Source: Deltaproteobacteria bacterium RIFCSPHIGHO2_02_FULL_44_16 | GTDB lineage: Bacteria; UBA10199; 2-02-FULL-44-16 | Length of the DNA: 57,257 bases | Reading direction: 5' to 3' | Assembly (NCBI GenBank): GCA_001798185.1 | Contig: MGRM01000003.1 | Location: 1-57,257, forward strand | Shown: positions 1 through 7,949 of the stretch, piece after piece | Layout of the letters: the number at the start of each line of letters is the position of its first letter | How positions within the stretch are numbered: the stretch's first letter is position 1 | The notes under the pieces: model-generated | What the model saw: the letters and a program-made list of their open reading frames with translations, nothing else | Told to the model about the DNA's origin: nothing | The model's database searches: none | Position numbers and translations under genes: made by a program

Positions 1-907
1 CAAGATAATCAATGCCACTCAAGGAAGTTTTTAGAGGTGCCCCCAATATACTTCCCACTAACCAAATTTTTCGATAAGCAACTTTATCGCTAAAAAAAAT
101 ATCCAGATTAAAACCGGCTTTCTTGGAAATTTCTCGAAAAATTGTCAATTGCCCTTCATGGAGGCGAACAGGAGAAGAATATATATTTTGAACAAACGGT
201 GGAATAAATGTTGCGATCAAGCGACTTGTAGAATATTCAAAAATCTCCTCATCATCAGTAGCACCTTCCGTCAATCGATCAATACCAACTGCAAGTAAGG
301 ATGCAATAAATTCCCATGCCATTTCAATAATAATATCAGCGGACGCATTGATTGCTAGCTCGATATCCTCAGAACCAATAAATGGAGGAGGATTCCCAAA
401 GTACGGAAGAAATGAACGAACAAATCCGATGACTCCAGATGCAATCATGGCCGTATGAGGATTGATTTTTACATGTCCGTCCAAACTATATCCGATAGAT
501 TCAATGACACTTCTTCTGAGCGCTGCAGAACTTATTGGTCCAAAATGTATTGTGGGATCTGGAATCAACCCACAACCAACTATAGTCCCGGCTGCAGCTG
601 CAAGAAAAAGACGTGACGGAATTGAAGCGCCTTGAGAAACATAGGGTTTGTCTGGCACTTCCCATAATTTAAATACATCTACTCCAATGCCAACGATACC
701 GGCTGATCCATTGATTGTTCCAAGAGCATTGGCCACTTGAGGAAGGTCCAGTTTCTCAAATCCAATTTTCAACCCTTCAATAATTGTATAAGCAGCGCTT
801 GCTGCAGGGATATTCCAATAGGAACTTGTCTCATGGTACTGCGGAACAAGATCAAAAGCCGCACGGCCTGCATTCCGAATTGATTGTAATGGGTCGTTAA
901 TCGCCAT
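1..907 (-). CDS. Unknown protein, partial (C-terminus lies beyond the left edge)
   Basis: An open frame runs without a stop from an ATG at 907-905 to base 1, giving 302 residues. The start reads MAINDPLQSIRNAGRAAFDL, with a GAGG-type ribosome binding site 6-7 bases upstream. The sequence is rich in Gly, Ala, Ile and Phe, with several hydrophobic stretches (for example around IPSRLFLAAAAGTIVG and AMIASGVIGFV). This suggests a membrane-associated protein or one made of packed helices. I see no catalytic motif and recognise no family. The open frame over 900 bases and the start context make the gene itself fairly certain; its function is unknown. Confidence 0.75.
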   Translation of the reverse strand, partial: MAINDPLQSIRNAGRAAFDLVPQYHETSSYWNIPAASAAYTIIEGLKIGFEKLDLPQVANALGTINGSAGIVGIGVDVFKLWEVPDKPYVSQGASIPSRLFLAAAAGTIVGCGLIPDPTIHFGPISSAALRRSVIESIGYSLDGHVKINPHTAMIASGVIGFVRSFLPYFGNPPPFIGSEDIELAINASADIIIEMAWEFIASLLAVGIDRLTEGATDDEEIFEYSTSRLIATFIPPFVQNIYSSPVRLHEGQLTIFREISKKAGFNLDIFFSDKVAYRKIWLVGSILGAPLKTSLSGIDYL

Positions 908-1009
908 ATTTATCCTCTAAATTTATTTTCGGCCTTTTTTGAAAAAAGTTGCTGAAGAATTTGCATGAAGAACTTGCGTCCTGGAAACGTCATCTTGTAA
1001 TTTAGCATA

Positions 1010-1073
1010 TCATTCCTGCAAAAGCAGGAATTCAGTTCTTTCAATACTGGATTCCCGCCTTCGCGGGAATAAC
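1010..1073. repeat. Palindromic repeat, family R1 (CCCGC..GCGGG type)
   Basis: Two short hairpins, one built on TTCCTGC/GCAGGAA and one on TTCCCGC/GCGGGAA, joined by a variable spacer. The same architecture recurs at 4267-4330, 25179-25232, 48957-49030 and 53027-53096. It lies in the gap between two divergently transcribed genes. Confidence 0.85.
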
Positions 1074-1185
1074 CTCTTTTATGTCGACCTTGAAAAACGA
1101 CACTTTTCGGTAACAGTACAAAGCGCTTGAGTTTCTCAATCGCTTCCTTTAGCTTCACACAAGTTGCGCCAAGAAAGATAATTCT

Positions 1186-1623
1186 GTGAAGAAAAAATCC
1201 ACAAGCAAGAGTTCCAACGAAGAACAACGCTACACCAACATTATTCTCGAGCAGATGCGAGATCAGATTCAGATAGTTGCTGAAGGGCAGATTTCTCTGC
1301 GTGATGAACTCATGCATAAAATCGATACCAATTATCGCGAACTAAAAGCTGACAATGCCATAATACAGAAGGCGATTAAAGCTGTTCATGATGAATTAAA
1401 AAGCGACATTGGTGACATGCGATCTGACCTGAATGAAGTCAAAGAAGATGTAAAAATACTCAAGGAAGATGTGACAGTACTTAAGAGCGATGTTAAAGTC
1501 CTCAAAGAAGATATGAATACCGTCAAAACTGATATGAAAAATCTCTCAACAAAAATGGATCCCATTGTTGTGAAAATTGAAGAACATGATCAGGACATTG
1601 CGTTTCTCAAGTCTGCTTCTTAA
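1186..1623 (+). CDS. Heptad-repeat coiled-coil protein, unknown function
   Basis: A 145-residue protein with a GTG start and only a weak AAGAAAG ribosome binding site. Residues about 80-125 contain five or so near-exact heptads of the form D-V-K-x-L-K-E, the pattern of a long parallel coiled coil. The N-terminus is short, basic and serine-rich, with no signal peptide or membrane segment. Its 3' end overlaps the stop of the convergent TonB gene by 4 bases. The heptads probably arose by tandem duplication of a 21-base unit. Similar small proteins are usually annotated only as hypothetical; a scaffold or oligomerisation role is a guess. Confidence 0.65.
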   Translation: MKKKSTSKSSNEEQRYTNIILEQMRDQIQIVAEGQISLRDELMHKIDTNYRELKADNAIIQKAIKAVHDELKSDIGDMRSDLNEVKEDVKILKEDVTVLKSDVKVLKEDMNTVKTDMKNLSTKMDPIVVKIEEHDQDIAFLKSAS

Positions 1624-2435
1624 AGATAAACCGTAAACGTCCAACTCATGCGAAGGACACCATCTTCGAGAAATTTCTCTGGAGGCATCGAAAAAGGGGA
1701 AGAAGCGCGAATGGTGCGCAGCGCTTCTTGATCATACGCAGGCATTCCCGAAGAGCGAAGCACAAAAAGTTCAGCCAACTCCCCTTTCTGGTCAACACTC
1801 ACTCCCAGCACCACTTCCACCGAACCACGTGCAACTTGATTATTTAAAAAATCCTGACGAAGCGCTGGTTCAGGATTCCAAGTGGTTTTAAAAACACGTT
1901 TCAGTCGCACGAAATAATCGACGTCAGGATAACGAAGGACATTCAGATAGGTTTTTGCCCCAACGCGAAAATCCGGATAAAATTCCGCCTGCGGGGCTGA
2001 CGCCCTTTCGTTTCGAGCAAACAATTTTGGGTTTACCTGAAAGAGCTGCGGTTTTTCATTCTTGGGCTGCGCCCTTTCATTTTTTTGTGAGGTCTCATCT
2101 CTCTCTTCCCCAGAATCAGTTTCTTTCTTTTGTCCTGTCGAAACTTGTTCCTGTTCAACTGAAGAATCGTACTGTCCAAGAAGCTGCGCATTTTCTGGAC
2201 GACTTTCAATATCAGGTGGAGAAATATCAGCCAGACGATAGAGTTCTCCATCTTCTTTTAAGGGTAAGAGTTCCACCACTTTTTCTTCTGGAGCTGAATG
2301 CGTGTACATGAGAAAAGGTAAAAGGAGAAAAACGAAGAGATGAAAAAGAAGAGAGCCGAGAATATAAGGAACAATTCTCTCCTTTTTTTCTTCATCTCGA
2401 TGAAACAGTTCTTTCAGAAGACTCAAGAAATGCAT
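1620..2435 (-). CDS. TonB-family energy transducer-like protein
   Basis: 271 residues. A membrane anchor spans about residues 22-45 (hydrophobic, after a charged DEEKKER stretch), followed by a Glu/Lys/Gln-rich periplasmic linker (about 50-150). The C-terminal domain (about 180-271) resembles TonB: it has VVLGVSVDQKGELAELFVLR followed by a SSGMPAYDQEALRTI helix. TonB proteins span the periplasm and pass proton-motive energy from ExbB/ExbD to outer-membrane receptors. No exbB/exbD is visible here, so it could instead be a stand-alone TonB-C-domain protein. The start overlaps the 3' end of recO by 44 bases, implying co-transcription and coupled translation. Confidence 0.8.
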   Translation of the reverse strand: MHFLSLLKELFHRDEEKKERIVPYILGSLLFHLFVFLLLPFLMYTHSAPEEKVVELLPLKEDGELYRLADISPPDIESRPENAQLLGQYDSSVEQEQVSTGQKKETDSGEERDETSQKNERAQPKNEKPQLFQVNPKLFARNERASAPQAEFYPDFRVGAKTYLNVLRYPDVDYFVRLKRVFKTTWNPEPALRQDFLNNQVARGSVEVVLGVSVDQKGELAELFVLRSSGMPAYDQEALRTIRASSPFSMPPEKFLEDGVLRMSWTFTVYL

Positions 2436-3138
2436 ATGTTTTTAACCGTTTCCCCAAAAGATGCTCAACATAGCGCGTAAAGTAAAGGTGCACTTCTTTC
2501 GCTCCTTTGGTCACTTCACCGCTCCCTTTCACAAGTTCTCGCAGCACCTGTTGACCCTCCGCAGATAACGGAATTTTCTCTTGCGACATTGAAGAGCAGG
2601 GCAAACAGAGAAGTCCTGCTGTCTCGGTGGTAAAATGCCAGGTCAGTTCATGATCAAGAGAACGATGACACGTAAAACAACGATCGATCATCGGACTATA
2701 ACCAGAAAGCGAAAGCCATTGATAGAGAAAGAGCAGCGAACGATCCTCGGTCGGTTCAGAAGCAATAAGCGATTCAATAAATTCTTGGAGGACGTCAAAT
2801 TTTTGCGCTTCTGGTTGATGCTCTTGCAAAAACGCGAGAGATAATTCAAGCGCTTCGGAAAGAGCACAAATGCGGGGAAGCGATTTCGTAATGCTAAGCG
2901 TTGAAATGAGAATATCTGCTGATTCAAGATTTACCAGTGAAGCATTCGGCCGCTTGCGATAATGGAGATTCAATACAGAGCCAGGTTCAAGCGCAGCTCC
3001 AAAGCGAAGGAGCGATCGTTTGGACGATCGTGCAATCCCAGAAAGACGACCCGCATCGCGCGAAAAAAAAGTCACGATCTGATCCGCTTCACCATACGGA
3101 ATGCGCCTGAGGATAATCGCCTGATCGGTTTGGAACAT
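2392..3138 (-). CDS. recO: DNA repair protein RecO
   Basis: RecO loads RecA on SSB-coated single strands in the RecFOR pathway. From the chosen ATG at 3138 it is 248 residues, the usual family length. The N-terminus is an OB-fold (MFQTDQAIILRRIPYGEADQ, then VTFFSRDAGRLSGIARSSKRS). A CFTC-type cysteine pair and LLCLPC farther on form the zinc site at about residues 140-175. The frame stays open upstream to 3249, but that extension is encoded by a palindromic repeat and does not look like RecO, so I start at MFQT. No good Shine-Dalgarno is seen. It is followed by tonB with a 44-base overlap. Confidence 0.88.
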   Translation of the reverse strand: MFQTDQAIILRRIPYGEADQIVTFFSRDAGRLSGIARSSKRSLLRFGAALEPGSVLNLHYRKRPNASLVNLESADILISTLSITKSLPRICALSEALELSLAFLQEHQPEAQKFDVLQEFIESLIASEPTEDRSLLFLYQWLSLSGYSPMIDRCFTCHRSLDHELTWHFTTETAGLLCLPCSSMSQEKIPLSAEGQQVLRELVKGSGEVTKGAKEVHLYFTRYVEHLLGKRLKTYAFLESSERTVSSR

Positions 3139-3160
3139 GGAGATACTATACTTATAGTAC

Positions 3161-3293
3161 GAACTCATTTCAAAACATTTTAATTGTAACGGGTCCTGCC
3201 GCCTGCGGTGCTCCGGCCCTCCGCTAAAGACGGAGACCTCCCGGAACACGCTCCGGCGTCACCCGCATAATCATCAGTTTTGAAAATGAGTTC
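3161..3293. repeat. MITE-like palindromic element, family R2
   Basis: The ends GAACTCATTTCAAAAC and GTTTTGAAAATGAGTTC are inverted repeats (one gap). The GC-rich core runs from CGGGTCCTGCCGCCTGCGG to CTCCGGCGTCACCCG. The core recurs at 34522-34657, 37235-37364 and 43669-43812 with different outer stems. It lies between pfkB-like and recO, in the same transcription direction. Confidence 0.9.
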
Positions 3294-3319
3294 TACAAAA
3301 AGAGACAAAAATATCTCTT

Positions 3320-4246
3320 TTATTCAAAAATCGCAGTATCAGGGAAATCAGAGAGGGATTTGAAATCGCGATAGCGACGCTCAATATCCATCGCCGTCAA
3401 CGTACGCATACGATCGAGACTGAAATCTTCCACTTGAAATGAAGCCATCACACTGCCGCAAATAGCAGCCCGACGAAGATGAGCTTCATCCAAAGCACTC
3501 TGCGACTTAGCAAGATATCCGATAAATCCACCTGCGAAACTATCTCCCGCTCCCGTCGGATCAACAATGTGCGCAAGAGGCATTCCAGGAGCAGAAAAGA
3601 CAAAATCTTGTCCAAAGAGAAGCGCCCCGTGTTCGCCACGCTTTACCACAATCACTTTCGGTCCCCACCCCATCATCTGCGAAGCGGCTTTGGTGACATT
3701 TTTCTCGCCCGTTAACATTTTGGCTTCATTATCATTCACAAAAAGAATGTCGACCCGCTCAATCACTTTTTGAAGTTGATCGCGTGTACTGGTAATCCAA
3801 AAATTCATCGTGTCCATAGCGACGAGTTTTGGCGCCTTCACTTGTTCGAGAACACTCAATTGAAGTTCAGGATGGATATTGGCCAAAAAGACAAACGGAA
3901 TGCTTCGATGTTGTTCAGTCAGTTGAGGACGAAAATATTCAAAGACACCAAGTCGTGTCTCAAGCGTTTCTGCATGATTGATGTCGTTTAAGTAATGACC
4001 GGTCCAATGGAAGGTCTTCCCTTCTGGAATCATTTGAAGACCAGAAATATCGATCCCTCGTTTTTGGAAAAAAGAGATATGACGTTCATCAAAATCGCCA
4101 CCTACTACAGCAACGAGCGAAACCGGTGAAAAGAAGCTGGCCGAAGTAGAAAAGTGTGAAGCCGCTCCACCGAGCACGCGATCGCGTTTTCCAGATGGGG
4201 TTTCGAGATCATCATAAGCAACTGAACCGACAACAAGTATCGACAT
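3320..4246 (-). CDS. PfkB-family carbohydrate/nucleoside kinase
   Basis: 308 residues, full length for the ribokinase/PfkB family of ATP-dependent sugar and nucleoside kinases. The first family signature is at the N-terminus (GGAASHFSTSASFF, about 27-40). The second, with the catalytic base, is DPTGAGDSFAGGF near residue 230. A ribosome binding site AAAGGA lies 8 bases before the ATG. The gene follows mtnP with a 90-base gap containing a repeat, so salvage of a sugar released from methylthioadenosine is a possible role. The substrate cannot be read from sequence, and generic annotation as a sugar kinase is safer. Confidence 0.85.
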   Translation of the reverse strand: MSILVVGSVAYDDLETPSGKRDRVLGGAASHFSTSASFFSPVSLVAVVGGDFDERHISFFQKRGIDISGLQMIPEGKTFHWTGHYLNDINHAETLETRLGVFEYFRPQLTEQHRSIPFVFLANIHPELQLSVLEQVKAPKLVAMDTMNFWITSTRDQLQKVIERVDILFVNDNEAKMLTGEKNVTKAASQMMGWGPKVIVVKRGEHGALLFGQDFVFSAPGMPLAHIVDPTGAGDSFAGGFIGYLAKSQSALDEAHLRRAAICGSVMASFQVEDFSLDRMRTLTAMDIERRYRDFKSLSDFPDTAIFE

Positions 4247-4266
4247 ATATATTTCCTTTCTCTATA

Positions 4267-4330
4267 GTCATCCCCGTGAAAACGGGGATCTCAAGTGAAC
4301 ACATGAGATTCCCGCCTCCGCGGGAATGAC
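4267..4330. repeat. Palindromic repeat, family R1
   Basis: Two hairpins (CCCCGTgaaaACGGGG and TTCCCGCctccGCGGGAA), bounded by GTCAT and ATGAC. It sits between mtnP and pfkB-like on the minus-strand transcript. Confidence 0.88.
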
Positions 4331-4335
4331 ATCTA

Positions 4336-5199
4336 TTAACGGAGATACTTCCCAACAATCGGCGCCAAATCTTTTTTCGCTTTTGCTGGAATCACTTTCG
4401 GATCCGTCATGATGGCGTTCTTTAACGCAGACCGACAGGTGCATCCCTCACCTTCATCAAGTATTTTCAAGACATCCGCAATTGTTTTTTGTGCCTTTGA
4501 AACATTTTCTTGTAAACGTTTCACCACCATCTCAACGCTGACATCGCCATCTTCCACATGCCAACAATCATAATCCGTAGAGAGTGCAATCGTTGCGTAA
4601 CAAATTTCCGCCTCACGAGCAAGCTTGGCTTCCTGATAATTCGTCATCCCAATGACACTCACTCCCCACGACCGATAAATATGCGACTCAGCGCGCGAAG
4701 AAAACATCGGGCCTTCAATACAGACATATGCCCCTCCATCATGCACGGCTGCGCCGATTCTTTTTCCCGATATGACGAGCCTCTGTTGAAGACGTTTACA
4801 CACAGGATCAGCAAAGCTGACATGCGCTGCAATACCATCTTCGAAAAAAGTTTGATGACGCATTTTAGTTCGGTCGACAAACTGATCGACCATCACGAGA
4901 TGCCCCGGATGAATCTCTTCTTTCATACTCCCCACAGCTGAAGCGGAAAGAATCTGCTGAACGCCAAGCACTTTGAGCGCAAAAATATTCGCACGATAAT
5001 TAATCTGATGAGGGGGAATGCGATGACCGCGACCATGTCGCGGCAAAAATGCAACAGCACGACCATTCAACGTTCCAAGCATGATCGCATCAGACGGTTT
5101 TCCAAAAGGAGTTATCACTTCTCGCTCTTCGGTAATTTCAACTCCGTTCATCTGATACAGCCCACTGCCGCCGATGATACCGACTGGTGCTTTGTTCAT
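4336..5199 (-). CDS. mtnP: S-methyl-5'-thioadenosine phosphorylase
   Basis: Cleaves methylthioadenosine, a by-product of polyamine and quorum-signal synthesis, with phosphate to adenine and 5-methylthioribose-1-phosphate. The ATG at 5199 is preceded by GGAGG at good spacing, giving 287 residues; the longer open frame upstream only reads through a repeat. Motifs include GIIGGSGLY at the N-terminus, LPRHGRGHRIPPHQINYRAN (phosphate and base site), IEGPMFSSRAES and GMTNYQEAKLAREAEICYA, the last typical of MTAP and purine nucleoside phosphorylases. It is flanked by rlmN upstream and a PfkB kinase downstream, all minus strand. Confidence 0.92.
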   Translation of the reverse strand: MNKAPVGIIGGSGLYQMNGVEITEEREVITPFGKPSDAIMLGTLNGRAVAFLPRHGRGHRIPPHQINYRANIFALKVLGVQQILSASAVGSMKEEIHPGHLVMVDQFVDRTKMRHQTFFEDGIAAHVSFADPVCKRLQQRLVISGKRIGAAVHDGGAYVCIEGPMFSSRAESHIYRSWGVSVIGMTNYQEAKLAREAEICYATIALSTDYDCWHVEDGDVSVEMVVKRLQENVSKAQKTIADVLKILDEGEGCTCRSALKNAIMTDPKVIPAKAKKDLAPIVGKYLR

Positions 5200-5228
5200 G
5201 TTGCCTCCACTATGACCAAACTGATTCA

Positions 5229-5344
5229 CATTTTCTCTCGGGGTACAGACGCTGCGGTTATGCTCCTCGCGTCTTCTGTTTCCATCGGCGCGATTTTTTA
5301 GATCGCATCGACGCGCCTCAGTCAAAGGCCCCCTCCGAGAAAAT
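5229..5344. repeat. Dispersed inverted-repeat element, family R3
   Basis: About 116 bases ending in ATTTTCTCTCGGGG and CCCCTCCGAGAAAAT. A second copy, nearly identical throughout, lies at 26655-26769 between carA and carB. Both copies have the same orientation relative to the minus-strand transcripts. Confidence 0.9.
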
Positions 5345-5359
5345 CTTCACCAGTTTGGT

Positions 5360-6391
5360 CTATCGTCTCAACTTTGCTGTGGCGAGCTGCCCACATGCTG
5401 CCAAAATGTCGCGACCGCCGCTGATGCGCACAGGAGCGGTAATGCCATGTTCTCGCAAATAATCGCTCCACCACTGATATGTTTCCATCGATGGCCGCTT
5501 ATAATCACAACCCTCAAAAGGATTCATCGGAATCAGATTTACTTTGGCGAGAATTCCATCGAGCAATTTCACTAACCGCTCTGCATCTTCACGCTGATCA
5601 TTCACTCCTGCAATGAGCACATACTCAAATGTAATCCGATGACGCGACGTTTCAGCATATTCGCGGCAAAATTGCATGATGTCCTCGATCGGATATTTTT
5701 TATTTATCGGCATGAGCTTATCGCGCAACTCATTTGTCGTTGCCGAAAGCGAAATCGCAATTTTCACATCATGACGTTTACAAAATTCTCTCAGTTGAGG
5801 AAGGAGTGCAGAGGTAGAAAGTGTAATTTTTGTTTTGCTGATCTTAAAACCCTGTGGATGAGTCATAAAATCGACTACATCCGCGACGACTTTCCAATTG
5901 GCAAGTGGCTCCCCCATCCCCATAAAGACAATATTGGTTACCGGCGCTGACGCCTTTTTCATCACCAAACGAAGTTGGCTTGTGATTTCACCGAGCGTTA
6001 AATTTCGAATGAGTCCCATCTTTCCAGTGCGACAAAAATCGCAGGCCATCCCGCAACCGACTTGGGATGAAAGACATGCGGTTAACGAGCCACGCACTTC
6101 AGAAGGGATCAGCACGCATTCAATCTTGGCGCCATCTTTCAACTCGCAGAGAAATTTTTGGGTTCCGTCACTGGCGGTTTGAACATCGACACATGTCAGC
6201 GCATCGAGGGTGAATCGTTCTTCTAAACGAAGACGGGTCTCTTTGGAGAGATTGCTCATATCATCAAAAGAATCGACGCGACGCTGATAGATCCATAAAA
6301 GGAGCTGAGAAGCTGTATACGGAGGAAGGTCCATTTGAACCACAAGCTCCGAAAGCTGCGGGATGGAGAGATCGGTGAGAAATGATTTCAT
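5360..6391 (-). CDS. rlmN: Dual-specificity RNA methyltransferase RlmN
   Basis: A radical SAM enzyme that methylates C2 of A2503 in 23S rRNA and A37 of some tRNAs, aiding translational fidelity. The 343 residues from the ATG at 6391 fit the family. The cluster motif CGMACDFC (C-x3-C-x2-C) near residue 110 binds the 4Fe-4S cluster. GEPLANW, SLSATTNELRDKLMPINKKY and a C-terminal GGRDILAACGQL, carrying the methyl-carrying cysteine, are all present. An in-frame TTG five codons earlier is possible. It is first in a minus-strand run with mtnP and the PfkB kinase. Confidence 0.95.
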   Translation of the reverse strand: MKSFLTDLSIPQLSELVVQMDLPPYTASQLLLWIYQRRVDSFDDMSNLSKETRLRLEERFTLDALTCVDVQTASDGTQKFLCELKDGAKIECVLIPSEVRGSLTACLSSQVGCGMACDFCRTGKMGLIRNLTLGEITSQLRLVMKKASAPVTNIVFMGMGEPLANWKVVADVVDFMTHPQGFKISKTKITLSTSALLPQLREFCKRHDVKIAISLSATTNELRDKLMPINKKYPIEDIMQFCREYAETSRHRITFEYVLIAGVNDQREDAERLVKLLDGILAKVNLIPMNPFEGCDYKRPSMETYQWWSDYLREHGITAPVRISGGRDILAACGQLATAKLRR

Positions 6392-6485
6392 AAAAGTGAG
6401 TTTCAACTATCTAATGAATTGATCCATGTCAAGTATTTGAATTTTAAGTTATTTTAAGCGTCAACATAAAAAATAATCTGTAATC

Positions 6486-6690
6486 TTAGGCCTTGTTTGC
6501 AAAGAGTGTCATCGCGAGCCCAAAGGGCGTGGCGATCTGACCGAAGGTCATCCTGAGGCAAAGACGAAGGATCTCCCGGAGATCCCTCGCTTCCGCTCGG
6601 GACGACACTTTGTGTCGGATTGCTTCGTCGCCCCCAAGATTCGTGGGGGCTTCTCGCAATGACATACAGGGGCTTTACAAACAGGTCTTA
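6486..6690. repeat. Compound palindromic element (family R5/R7 relative)
   Basis: The ends TTAGGCCTTGTTTGCAAAG and CTTTACAAACAGGTCTTA are inverted repeats. Inside lies a GTCATCGCGAG...CTCGCAATGAC palindrome of the same kind as at 15789-15861, with a nested CCCCCAcgaatcTTGGGGG-like hairpin near 6632-6650. The right end overlaps the last codons and stop of manA. This accounts for almost the whole 283-base gap between rlmN and manA. Confidence 0.85.
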
Positions 6691-7685
6691 GGTCTCACGA
6701 GAAGAATCTGCGCAGCAGTGAACGCCGTCACCTGAAAGGAATCGATACAAGCTGGAGCCAATAAAGAATATCCAGCATCGAGCGTGAGGGTCTCCTCATT
6801 ATTTTCGAGAAGCACTTGTCCCTGCAGAGCAACAACAGCGACACATGTTTTCTCTGTGCTCACCTCAAAGGACATCCCCTCTTGTGGAAGCCAGAGTGAT
6901 TCAATTGAAAACGGATCTGCATCGAGAAGCATTTCGAAATAAGGCTGAGGTGGAAAATGAGCCTGTCGACGAAGACGAGAAACGAAATCTTTCCCGTAAG
7001 ATTCATTCCAGTTCGTTTCCTCGAGCGCACGTTCAAGATGAAGCTCTCGTTTTGGCTCTCGATTCCAATCAAAATAACGAAACGTCGTTGCAGAACTTTG
7101 TTGAATTTCAGCAAGCAGAATTCCTCCCCCGATTGCATGGGGCGTATGCGGTTTTATACGATACGTTTCTCCAGGATGAACTTCGACAAAATGAACGGCT
7201 TGCCCCCCTTTCCCATTTTTTAATGCGGCGGCAACTTCTTGACGACTGAGCCCTTCCTTGAAGCCGAGATAAATACCGGCTCCAGGCTTCGCGTCCATAA
7301 TATACCAAGCTTCCTCTTTTCCCCGTTCGCCCGGACGAGCGGTGATGTCAGAAGGATGAACTTGAAAGGAGAGAGGATGATTCGGAGCAGCATTTAAAAA
7401 TTTTACGAGAAGAGGAAATTTCCCTTTCGTCGCGGCAGCAAGTTTTTTTCCTAAAATTTTTTCGGGAAATTCGGCAATAAGCTTTGAAAGCAAAACTTTT
7501 TGATCATTCCACATCATAAAACTCGGAAGGCTTGGATGCGTTGAAATCTCCCATGATTCCCCAATCTTTTGTCGGGGAATTTTCTTTAAATGAGAGATTT
7601 CCTCACCCCCCCAAGGCGTACGATCAGGCGAAGTAAAATTTTGAGACTCCAGTCGAAAAAAACGATGTGGAAAAACCGAAGACAT
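6675..7685 (-). CDS. manA: Mannose-6-phosphate isomerase, class I
   Basis: A zinc-dependent cupin enzyme interconverting fructose-6-phosphate and mannose-6-phosphate, feeding GDP-mannose and surface polysaccharide synthesis. It is 336 residues. Seen motifs: PWGGEEISHLKK and GESWEIS (N-terminus), LSFQVHPSD with the metal-binding Gln and His, KEEAWYIMDAKPGAGIYLGF, and GETYRIKPHTPHAIGGGILLAEIQQSS. The stop codon and last four or five residues lie inside a repeat end, so the C-terminus was probably reset by insertion of that element. It is divergent from nadA. Confidence 0.93.
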   Translation of the reverse strand: MSSVFPHRFFRLESQNFTSPDRTPWGGEEISHLKKIPRQKIGESWEISTHPSLPSFMMWNDQKVLLSKLIAEFPEKILGKKLAAATKGKFPLLVKFLNAAPNHPLSFQVHPSDITARPGERGKEEAWYIMDAKPGAGIYLGFKEGLSRQEVAAALKNGKGGQAVHFVEVHPGETYRIKPHTPHAIGGGILLAEIQQSSATTFRYFDWNREPKRELHLERALEETNWNESYGKDFVSRLRRQAHFPPQPYFEMLLDADPFSIESLWLPQEGMSFEVSTEKTCVAVVALQGQVLLENNEETLTLDAGYSLLAPACIDSFQVTAFTAAQILLVRPKTCL

Positions 7686-7786
7686 AATCTTTTAAATAAT
7701 CCTCGAAATTGTTCATCTCTATACTACAACTACTTTACTCGAAAGAATATTGCCATCACTCTTCAACAAAAAAAATTTTGAAACAT

Positions 7787-7796
7787 CCCCCCCCCC
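7787..7796 (+). repeat. Homopolymer tract of ten C
   Basis: A run of ten C residues, preceded within about 20 bases by a run of A, in the divergent manA/nadA intergenic region. It is prone to slippage. Confidence 0.9.
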
Positions 7797-7824
7797 TCCG
7801 ACGAAAACGGAATTGAAAATCGGT

Positions 7825-7855
7825 GTTTCCCCTCTATTGCGCTCAGGTTTCCCCT
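7825..7855 (+). promoter_or_regulatory. Candidate operator: two GTTTCCCCT direct repeats
   Basis: Two copies of GTTTCCCCT separated by 13 bases (22 bases start to start, about two helical turns). The whole 31-base block is repeated without a mismatch at 50528-50558. Both copies lie roughly 50-95 bases before a plus-strand gene (nadA; glutamate formimidoyltransferase). Binding of a regulator is inference. Confidence 0.4.
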
Positions 7856-7949
7856 TTTGAATCTAAGCCTTGGGTTTCATACAAGGGCCAGAACCTCCTA
7901 TAGCCCACTTGATTTCTCAAGAAAAAATGATCTAAAGGCCTTAAGCATT

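Noticed and set aside
910-1317. Minus-strand 135-codon ORF
   Set aside because: It spans an R1 repeat (translation SREGGNPVL is the repeat's own) and overlaps the heptad-repeat gene; composition is not protein-like.
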